From: Hybos culiciformis
Taxonomy: Eukaryota > Arthropoda > Insecta > Diptera > Hybotidae
NCBI GenBank assembly: GCA_964007475.1
Contig: OZ023273.1
Coordinates: 81,570,598-81,634,597, forward strand
Length of the DNA stretch: 64,000 nt
Direction of reading: 5' to 3'
Below are positions 55,568 through 64,000 of the stretch, in pieces. The notes beneath the pieces are model-generated. The model did not search any database and was not told the DNA's origin. It saw only the letters and a list, made by a program, of their open reading frames with translations. A program made the position numbers and the translations under genes. Each line of letters starts with the position of its first letter. Positions within the stretch are counted from its first letter, which is position 1.

Positions 55568-56690
55568 GTCAGTTATTAAATATAACCACACCCAGAGGCG
55601 GACTGGCCTCAGGGAGCAATGGGAGAATTCCCGTTGGGCCGGTACATAATTGGGCCGGTAGGCTGGCACGATCCCTCGACAATGAAGATTTTCCATTCAA
55701 AGTTTGCAAAGCACCTTAATCTCAAAAAGAAATTAACAAGTTGGGGAAAAAACACTAGATTGCTTATTGAAAATAATGTACGCAACATAAGACCGGTGTA
55801 TGTTCGTTCATAACCTGTTTAAAAAAATTTAATGGAACGATTGCAATTTTTTAGAATAGAAAAAAGTGTATTTTTAACTTTTATTGGCTTACTTCGAAAA
55901 TAATTATTTCAAATATTTATCATAAAAAAATTAGGTAGGTATCTATATTTTTTTTTATTATTGGTCTTAAAAATGAATATCGCGAAAAATGTATATTTTT
56001 TGTGCTTTTTGTGAACTTATCCAAAATGCGATAATAAGTACATGGTTGACTTAATAATTTCTTATATGCAATAAGGCCCTCTCTAGGAGGTCTTTAACTA
56101 TTTTTAACAAAATGCAAATATTGTAGAATTATTCCTTCGTACTTCTTGATGTTATTCATAAGTTTCTTATATTAATGAAGTAAATTAAATAAATTAAATA
56201 AATTATTATGTAGAAAAATATAAATTAGGCTAAAATACACAGATATTTGTTACATATTTACATCTAAATTTTAATGTTATACATTGAAAATAGGTAAAAA
56301 AATAATATAAAAGTGAGTTGAAATATAGATTTTTTTAAAATTTAAAAATAAAAGTATTCTAGCATAATTTTACACAATCTAGCAATGATGTTAACGCACA
56401 TCTTTAAAGCGCAGCGAATGACAAATGCTTAATTCATATGATTCAAGGCAGAACAACAAAAGCTTAAAGCTTTTTTATTTTTAAAATGAGACAACGGAAT
56501 ATTTAAATTTAAAGCTATTATTTAATACTGATTTGAATCCTAATTCTCTATAAAAAAGTTTAGAAGTAAAATTAATAATAATTATCAATATTGTTAAATA
56601 TATATTATTACAAAAAGTGGTAAGTTCATTTATTTTAAGTATTTGAAATATTTTGTTATAGTTGTTTTGTTAATTTGTTAGATTTCCAAA

Positions 56691-59600
56691 ATGAGTGAAC
56701 GCAAAAAAAGAAAAGGAGGAGCTGAAAAATTACGGGATAAAAAACAAAAGTTAATGCAATTATCAGCAAACACATGTCTCAAAATAAGTGATTTTATTTC
56801 TAACAGAGATTGCGGTAAAAGTAAATCTGATGAAAATGGGGCACAAAGACAAAATGATGAACAAATCGAAGTCAGTTCGACTAAAAATACGTTGCAAACG
56901 ACAGAAGCAGTTCAAGAACATACTTTAGCAGGTAATGAATTATTAGGTTCTACAAAAGGTTCTACAAATGCTATTGCTAAAAATGTTTCAACTACTGCAC
57001 AAAATGAGACCCAAATCGAAATCGATTCAAATATTAACCAGAGAGAAATCGTAAGCGAAAAAGCTATTGAAGACATAGTTACTGATCATAGATAAGATAT
57101 AGTAATAGATGGCCCACTCAAAAGATCTACTACAGCGCCTGGTGGATTTGTGGAGGGAAGGTGAACTAAAAAAATAAAATTTTTGTAGGTGGCAATTTAT
57201 TTCTAATATTTCAAATAAAATTATTAAAATTCAAATTTGCAGGAAAAAAGGACATTATGAATAAAAGATAAATTTATTTTTATAGCAAATTTTTTATTTT
57301 CTTAATTTTTTTAGTTCATATCACATTGTGTTCTAACATTTTCACTTAAAATTCTATTTATTTTATTGCAATAATTATTAATTAATAAATTAAATGTATA
57401 ATCTTAAATTTATTATTATTATTATTATTATTAATCTTAAATTAACTTAAATTCCAATAAATCCAACTTTGTTTTTGTTTTTGTTTTTTTTTAATAAAAT
57501 CCACAATTAAAATTCAAATATATTCAACTTTTTTATTTATTTATTTATTTCTACCAGATATTTATAATTTTTTCTCAAAATAAATCATCTACACGTCCAA
57601 ACGCTTTTATTTCAAAAAAAAAAAATAAATAAGAAAAAAAGCTCAGCCGGCTGGGTTGACAATAAAACAAAACGTAAACAAACGAAAGCGCCACATGTGG
57701 TTGAAAGGTGAAACACATTAAGAAAACTGAAATTAATTTTGCTCTAAGTGAACCTACCATGGTTACTGATCAACCAATAAATACTCTAGAATCTGAACCC
57801 AATATCAACTGGTTTTCTCGTCCATCAGACACACTTCTCAATAAATTTTTCCAAGTTCATCCAATACAAACTAGCACAGATCCTATTATTATAAAATCTT
57901 TTGTTCGCAAAAATAAAACTAATCGTAAATGGTTATCGTACTGTGAGGTCGACAAAGCATTATATTGTTCGATATGCTTAGCAAATCATGAAAATAATTC
58001 TTTTATAAAGGGAATGACTGATAGAAAACATACTCATCAAAGAGTTGAACAACACGAAAAATCGGCATGCCACAACAAATGCACACAAACCTATTTCCAA
58101 TTTATTTCCAAATCAGACGTTCCAAATTTATTATTTTCTACACAAATATCTATACGCCGAGAACAAATTCAGAAGCGACGTCAGGTACTCCTACGAATTG
58201 TCGAAATCATAAAGCTAATTGGAAAGCGTGGTCTCAGTTACAGGGGACATGAGTTTGAAGCGGCATACACATTGTCAGACAAATGTATTGATCATAGCAA
58301 TTTCCTAGAAATGGTATTGCTTTTAAGTAAATATGATATCAACCTGAACGAACATTTAAATAGTTGCATTCAAAAAAGTGAAAAAAGAAAAGAGACAGGA
58401 AGATCCGGAAGAGGTTCTATGGTAACTTTCCTCTCAAAAACAACAATCACAAAACTAATCCTATGAGTTGTTTAATACAGAAAACTATTGCAAACGAAAT
58501 TGTCACTGCCGGTATGTTTTCGCTACAAATTGATACAACGCAAGATATAACGTCTAAGGATCAGTGCTCAATCGTTGTGAGATATGTAACTGATAAGAAG
58601 ATTCATGAAAGATTGTTAACAATGATTGCGTGCGAATCTTCCACTGGCGAGTATTTATCAAATTTAGTATCACAAACCTTACTTACGTTGAACATTGATA
58701 TTTTGAAGTGCGTGGGTAACTCAACAGATGGAGCTGCAAACATGAATGGACAGTACAATGGATTCGCCGCATGGATGTTGAAAGAAAACTCTAATCAAAT
58801 ACATGTATGGTGTTATGCTCATGTTCTAAATTTGGTTATTTCAGAAGCTTGTGATGTAGTACTATCTAGTATTTCCTTGTTTAATTTGTTGAATGACATT
58901 GCGGTTTTTATTCGCGGATCATATCAAAGAATGAACATATTTGAGACAGAAAATCAGAATGACATACATCACCGTAGAATTTCGACTATAGGTGAAACAC
59001 GTTGGTGGTCAAAGGATTCAGCATTAACAAAAATATTTGGTGGATATGGCAACCCAGATTCCAGTTTGTACGTTGAGGTTTTAGTTGCGTTGTCTCACAT
59101 TGAAAACAATTTAAGTTTTAAATCTGAAGCCCGTGTAAAAGCGAAGGGCTTCAAAGATGGACTCCTTAAATATGAAACAATCTTAACTGCTCATGTTTAT
59201 TTACGTATTTTTGAGTTGACGACACCGCTCTCAAAACATTTACAAAGTGTTAATATAGACATTTTGAGTGCATATAAAATGGTAACAGAAACAACAAAAC
59301 AATTAAAAATTTATTTAGAACAATTTGATACTGTAATAGAGACCTTGAATAATTTTCTCCGCAAAGTTAATGTTAAACTCGACCAACATGATTTGGAAGC
59401 AGAAAGTACTTTGCCAGAAAAGAGAATTCGCAAAAAAAAATTATTGCCAGGTGAAGTTCGCTCAACTGAACATGAAATTCCAATCGATGTGCTCAGTGCT
59501 TATAAATTGAAAGTTCATGATGTGATATACAAAACAGTTATACAAAGCATGACCAAAAGATTTGAGAAAAGCTGAGACCTGTATGCTGATTTTTCTCGGC

Positions 59601-59837
59601 TAAGTCCATCAAACTTTGAGCAGCTTAAAAGTCAAAAATTACCAATTTCTGCTTTAAGCAAATTAAGTGAACATCTATTGCCGTTTGATGATCAAGCTAC
59701 AGCAGAAAATTTACGTTCAGAACTTTCTAGTTTTGCTTTGAACTGGGATAATATTAAATATTCGGTATTGAATACATACGACATAATAGACAAAGACACA
59801 GAAAATATAGAATATACCTGTCATTATGTTCATTTTT
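56691..59837 (+). pseudogene. ZMYM1-like hAT transposase (TTF finger, DUF4371), broken
   Basis: Exon 1 (56691 to about 57160) starts MSERKKRKGGAEKLRDKKQK, has a TAA at 57093 and ends GGAAG|GTGAAC. The main exon starts near 57708: NINWFSRPSDTLLNKFFQVH, a TTF-type finger (YCSICLANHENN to HEKSACHNKC), then RGHEFEAAYTLSD. Near 58460 the frame shifts once. The catalytic domain follows: FSLQIDTTQDITSKDQ (D), GNSTDGAANMNG (D), HVWCYAHVLNLVISEACD and ETRWWSKDSAL. A TGA at 59573 interrupts, then LYADFSRLSPSNFEQL continues until the SINE at about 59835. The C-terminal dimerisation helix is lost, so a dead copy. Confidence 0.82.
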
Positions 59838-59996
59838 TTTTTTTTTTTTTTTTTTTAAAAACAACACAAACACTTAATTCAAGTGAGACAGACAAATTGA
59901 AAAGTTGACACAAATTCCAGCCCGAGGTGGGAATCGAACCCACGACCGAACACACCGTAGGATAATGGCAATACCACTACACCATGACGGCCGACT
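59835..59996 (-). mobile_element. tRNA-derived SINE
   Basis: Minus strand: A box TGGTGTAGTGGTAT (about 59984-59971) and B box GGTTCGATTCCC (about 59940-59929), correctly spaced, then a 60-bp unrelated body and a poly-A tail (plus-strand T run at 59835-59857). The acceptor stem does not pair properly, so it is a SINE head and not a functional tRNA gene. It sits in the hAT transposase gene. Confidence 0.78.
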
Positions 59997-61087
59997 ATAA
60001 TAATCAATAAATATGTTAAACACAGTTTATATGTAAAAGTTTATATGTTTTTGTCAAAAATTTATTTTTTTAATAGATAATTATTCTTTTTTATTTATTT
60101 TTCTCTAATATGTGCCGAAGGAATACAAAATTCCCGGGCCGATTTTTCGCCCCAGTCCGCCTCTGACCACACCCGTAACATTTGATGACAGTATTTCAAA
60201 ATATGAATATCATGCTTACACTCCGTTTAATGAGTCATATGGAAGTAATGATAGCATCATAATATCAATACAACAACAAAATTTGAGTTTGCTGCCATCT
60301 CAAAGTTATATATATGTTGAAGGATGTGTAATGAACTCTGATAATAATACAAAAATAAATGCTCATGACAAATAACGGTGTAAATTTTTTATTTGATGAA
60401 ATTCGATATGAGTTGAATGCAGTTGAAATTGATAAAACTAGAAAGCTCGGTCATGCTACCACAATTAAAAATTATTTATCATTGAATTCAGATGAAAGTA
60501 AGATGCTGCAAAATGCTGGTTGGTCTTTGGATGGTATTAATTTAAAAGATGGTCAATTTAACTTTTGTATACCATTAAAAATTTACTTGGATTTGCTGAA
60601 GATTATAAAAAAATTATTTTGAATGTTAAGCATGATATTATATTCACTAGAGCTAGAACTGATAATAATTTCTTGAAAATAGCTACAGGTGCTACTGATA
60701 AAATTAAATTGAAATTAACAAAAATACAGTGGTGAGTACCACATATAACGCTATCAGATGAGCAAAAACTCACTTTATATAAACAAATTGGAAATCAAAA
60801 ATCAATCAAATTAAGTTATAGAAGTTGTGATATTCATGAATATCCAACAGTACCGCAAACAACGCATAACATTTGCACTGTGAAAACATCATCCCAGCTA
60901 GAAACACCTAGATTCGTAATACTAGCTTTACAAACAAATCGAACCGATGATATGACAAAAGATTCAAGTATTTTAGATCATTGTAATATTACTAATGTTA
61001 AAGTGCATCTGAACTCAAATACTTATCCTTATGAATCTATGAACTTAAATTATGAATGGAATCAATATTCAATTTCATATCAAATGT

Positions 61088-62640
61088 ATTTTATTTATGT
61101 ATTTATTTATTTCGTTTAATTCAAACTATTACAAAAAATTCTTAATACATAAATTAATAGATAACAATAATTTGGTTTTAAAGTAAATATATTTTAAGTG
61201 TACAAAAGTTTTATTTTTAAATTATCCTTTGTTAAAGAAAAATCTATAATGTGTTTGTACTTATTGCATATTGTAAGCATTCTGTTAATGGGTTCGTGTT
61301 GTCCGTAATTAGTTCTGTGGGTTTTAGTTGTAAAGAGATTTGTATTACGTAGTCGGGGGATGGATCGGAAATTGATCTGTTGGGAGATGAATAAGGAATT
61401 AATTTTATTGTTCACGGATTGAGATATAAAGATGATATCAGCTACTTCACGTCTTTTCTTTAATGATACCATATTTATCAATTTTAATCTATCTTCTAGG
61501 GACTCGGTCCAAGGAAGTTGTCTAAGAGCAAATCTTAGAAAATTTCTCTGAATGGACTCTATCCGCTCTATGTGAGTTTGATAATAAGGAGACCATAATT
61601 GTGTAGCGTATTCTAAATTAGGGCGAACAATTGTAGTGTAGAGTTGTTTTAAGATATAAGGATCATTAAATTCACGGGACCATCTTTTTACAAAGCCAAG
61701 GATAGAGTTGGACTTATTTATGATATATTCAAAGTGAAATTTGAAGGTTAACTTTTCGTCAAAAATTACGCCCAAGTCTTTGAAGGTGGTAACTTTACTT
61801 AACTGTACATTATTAATAGAATAATTATAAAGAACAGGATTTTGACGACGAGAATAGGTCATATACGCACATTTTGAAATATTAAGTGAAAGATTATTTG
61901 AGCGACACCAGATGAAAAATCGATTTAAGTCTTCTTGAAGACAAAGAGCGTCTTGGTAAGAATCAATTCTTTTAAACATTTTCATGTCGTCAGCGTAGAT
62001 TTGGAGCTTACTATTGGTTATTATTGAATTTACGTCATTAATGGAGATTATGAATAAAAGAGGGCCTAAATGACTTCCTTAAGGGACACCTGAGAGAGCC
62101 TCGTACTCAGATGATTCCGTAGATCTGAACATGACGGTATAGGTAAGATCTTTTAAGTAAGAGCTGACCCAATCAATGAAGTAACAAGGGAATTTAAGTT
62201 TAAGTAACAAGGGAATTTAAGTTTTTCCAACTTAAACAAAATCACTTCAAAGGGCACAAGATCAAAAGTGTTACTGAGATCTGTATATATAATGTCAATT
62301 TGAGAACCAGCTTCTATTGTCTCTATCAGGGAAGAAGTTGTTTCAATAAGATTAGTCACTGTCGATTTACCTTTCACGAAACCATGCTGAATGGGGATTA
62401 AAATGTTATTACATTGAGGGTAGATTAAATCATAAATAAGGAGTTCAAGAAGTTTAGGGATGGGTGACAAACTAGCTATAGGTCGATAGTTCGAAACATG
62501 TTGTTTTGGTCCTTTTTTATGGGTGGGTTTAATAAAAGCTTTTTTCCAAATATTTGGGAATTTACTTTGAGATAGGGATAAGTTAAAAATAGATGAGAGT
62601 GGGGCGGCTAATGATTGGGAACACTGTTTAAGTACAATTT
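61088..62640 (-). mobile_element. LINE, 5'-truncated, jockey/CR1-like, in the capsid gene
   Basis: Minus-strand RT of the same family as the 9.45-kb LINE (shared GSHLGPLLFIIS, YADDMK, GFVKRWS, RIESIQ, LRFALR-LPW). The 3' tail appears on the plus strand as TTTATTTATTTCGTTTAAT near 61100, that is (AAATA)n. The capsid frame stops and restarts at its borders. Confidence 0.8.
61194..62640 (-). pseudogene. LINE reverse transcriptase, broken
   Basis: Reading runs from ALTYNRPIAS-type NYRPIASLSPIPKLLELLIY (about 62490), QHGFVKGKSTVTNLIE, YTDLSNTFDLVPFE, then a duplicated 29-bp stretch around 62190-62215 breaks the frame. GVP, a TAA, GSHLGPLLF and YADDMKMFKR follow, and the thumb/C-terminal region DLGVIFDEKLTFKFHFE to INRMLTICNKYKHII ends at 61194. 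The catalytic K of AFD is N-T here. Confidence 0.75.
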
Positions 62641-63127
62641 CAAAAATCATATTATGATAGAGAAAATTCTTCATTATTATCATTTGATCAATTTAAGACA
62701 GTCGCCCCTATAGTAGTTATTGATTGTTCTCATCAGGATGAGGAAATAAAATCGGGGACAGTTGATATTAAGATTCAATTTCAAACATCTGAAAATGTTC
62801 CGGCTAAAACAACAGCATTTTTTACGCTAATTCATGATAGAATCATTGAATATAATATGTTCACCAATGAAGTTCGAAAACTTATGTGAAGATTGAATTA
62901 AATATACGACTAAGCAATTTCTCGATACATGAAATTGTAATCATTTATTTTAATAAAATGTTGAATTTATTTTAACTTAAAAAAAATATATCTTTTATTT
63001 ATATAAGTTGATATATAAAAATAAGAATTATAATCAAATTAGAAAATACATTTTTTTATATTTTTATTATATATACAATGTTAAGAATTCAATTTAACTT
63101 TAGTTGAATTTTGATTGACATAGAAAA

Positions 63128-63600
63128 ATGCTGTTAAAAAAATTTTATTTCTTAAATTTAAAGAGAAAGGATGAATATATTTGCTGTTATCTTAAGTCAA
63201 AAACTATGGATGCTTTCGTGTTAATAAAAACAATTTATGGTATGATTGAATTTAATTATGATGATTGGAGTAAATTTTATATGAAAGTTCAAGATAAAAA
63301 ACAAATACAAAAACATATATATCATATTTCTAATGGTAGATCTAAATATCATTGCTTTCATCAACCAATAAAATGTTGCTTATCGTAATTGATGATATCA
63401 ATAAACAAATGAAACTGTATAATGAGAATATAATGCAATTTACTGAATATTTCATTTAATATCAACTCATTTGTATTAAAAAAATTGTATCAATATTACA
63501 AGATGATGATTTCTTTGAGGGAGGGTGTATTGAAATTAATTTTAAAAACTTTTTTGATAATATAACTTTAGATTTAAAACTGAAAAAATGTTTATTTTAA
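63128..63600 (+). pseudogene. Polinton accessory ORF, broken
   Basis: The first frame MLLKKFYFLNLKRKDEYICC through FVLIKTIYGMIEFNYDDWSK closes at 63388. An overlapping frame continues LLIVIDDINKQMKLYNENIM, crosses a TAA near 63459 and reads SILQDDDFFEGGCIEINFKN to 63600. Together about 150 residues. I do not recognise the domain; position between capsid and polymerase and strand suggest a Polinton virion-type or regulatory gene. Confidence 0.4.
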
Positions 63601-63769
63601 AAAATGTTTTAATAAAAAAATTATTGATTTATATGAAAAAAAATTTTATTTCTTGATTATTACTTACTTAAGAGTTTAATTCTTCTTACATCTAAAATAT
63701 TACTTATAAATAATATATAAATTTTGTATATCGTATATTAATTTTTACATAAATTTCTTATACATATTC

Positions 63770-64000
63770 CTATGTTATTTCTAAATCTGTTTCGGAAATT
63801 TTATAATGACCCCACGCTAATGTTTCATAACTACCATTCACCAAATATCTTTTATCATCAAATGCACTCAAAGCTATTTTATTTACATTTTGAGTATGAA
63901 TTTGTGCATTACACTCCGAAAAACTGTTTGTCTTCCATAAATAACGTTATTGTTGAATAAAACATCTTTGTAATCGTTAATATTTAATTTATTAACAACT
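63770..64000 (-). pseudogene. Polinton DNA polymerase B, C-terminal end, runs off window
   Basis: Minus-strand reading from the window edge: DYKDVLFNNNVIYGRQTVFR, then after a frame change near 63915 NVNKIALSAFDDKRYLVNGS and LAWGHYKI, stop at 63770. A VNKIAL-DDKRY-GHY signature closing the protein is characteristic of Polinton protein-primed polymerases. The catalytic palm lies outside the window. The polymerase gene is minus, opposed to the capsid genes. Confidence 0.62.

Larger units (their letters stand above)
55593..60165 (+). mobile_element. ZMYM1-like hAT transposon, 4573 bp, exact 8-bp target duplication
   Basis: Both ends are CAGAGGCGGACTGG in inverted orientation, with a looser GGGAATTC-type match inside. 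ACCACACC flanks each side (55585-55592, 60166-60173). Removing the element and one ACCACACC leaves the capsid frame continuous. It encodes a TTF-finger/DUF4371-type transposase and carries a SINE near its 3' end. Confidence 0.88.
55564..62889 (+). pseudogene. Polinton major capsid protein, split by a hAT element and a LINE
   Basis: Start at 55564; after about nine codons the gene is cut by the hAT element and resumes at 60166. Parts: 60170-60375 (FDDSISKYEYHAYTPFNESY, SYIYVEGCVM), 60359-60622 (NGVNFLFDEIRYELNAVEID), then to about 61085 (LLGFAEDYKKI, a TGA near 60733, HITLSDEQKLTLYKQI, PRFVILALQTNRTDDMTKDS, NSNTYPYESMNLNYEW). The LINE at 61088-62640 interrupts again and the C-terminus (SLLSFDQFKTVAPIVVIDCS to FTNEVRKLM) ends at 62889. 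Size and motifs fit the double jelly-roll capsid. At least two frameshifts and one stop exist besides the insertions. Confidence 0.8.
50371..64000. mobile_element. Polinton/Maverick element, decayed and multiply interrupted, right side cut by window
   Basis: Within one span are an adenain-like protease (minus), integrase (minus), minor capsid and double-jelly-roll-type major capsid genes (plus), small virion-associated-type ORFs and the C-terminus of protein-primed DNA polymerase B (minus, running off the window). This set defines Polintons. No packaging ATPase was found. At least four later elements sit in it (53135-54501, 55593-60165, 61088-62640 and their own inserts). All genes carry frameshifts or stops, so the element is a relic. 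Confidence 0.82.

Noticed and set aside
59920..59996. tRNA gene on the minus strand
   Set aside because: A and B boxes are good, but the acceptor stem does not pair and a poly-A-tailed body follows, so it is a SINE head.

Overview
This is AT-rich (by eye about three-quarters A+T) eukaryotic nuclear DNA. The gene and repeat families point to an arthropod, most likely an insect: BEL/Pao, Penelope-like, PIF/Harbinger, ZMYM1-like hAT, jockey/CR1-type LINE and Polinton (Maverick) elements, with spliced, intron-bearing transposon genes. I recognise no ordinary host gene with confidence. Almost every coding segment belongs to a mobile element, most of them broken by stops or one-base frameshifts. 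A 200-base run of N lies at 37112-37311. The species cannot be named from what I can see.

0-11 kb: a BEL/Pao pol 3' half (minus strand), a 155-bp tandem repeat, a 550-bp hAT-type MITE with an 8-bp target duplication, a decayed multi-exon tnp2-like transposase gene (5.0-7.2 kb), and a 5'-truncated LINE (9.45-11.25 kb). 11-22 kb: a large CACTA-like element carrying a second tnp2-like transposase plus a DUF4806-type protein, flanked on both sides by arrays of diverged TTTGGAATATCCGA-like subterminal repeats. Next comes a nearly intact PIF/Harbinger element (17255-21818) with matching terminal inverted repeats, an unbroken three-exon DDE transposase and a convergent Myb/SANT-like gene.

22-36 kb: a foldback repeat with hammerhead-ribozyme-like motifs, a second DUF4806-type gene, a 0.93-kb element built from regularly spaced near-palindromes (a second such array is at 31.2-31.6 kb), the 5' half of a BEL/Pao element, two further inverted-repeat elements, and a minisatellite-bearing CTAGCTG repeat. 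36-45 kb: a Penelope-like element whose long direct repeats carry hammerhead-like motifs. One repeat is interrupted by a TTAA-flanked element encoding an unfamiliar spliced protein and by a segment with a THAP domain; the sister repeat serves as an empty-site reference.

45-50 kb: a GC-rich promoter-like stretch, duplicated exon-like segments with splice donors, a SINE whose body resembles 5S rRNA, and a broken BED-finger hAT transposase. 50-64 kb: a decayed Polinton with adenain-like protease, integrase, coiled-coil protein, minor capsid, major capsid and DNA polymerase B C-terminus. It is riddled with later insertions: a ZMYM1-like hAT with an exact 8-bp target duplication inside the capsid gene (itself carrying a tRNA-derived SINE), a LINE in the same capsid gene, and a TA-flanked element in the coiled-coil gene that in turn holds a hAT MITE and a 5S-type SINE. 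The window reads as a layered graveyard in which target duplications and restored reading frames allow the insertions to be put in order.
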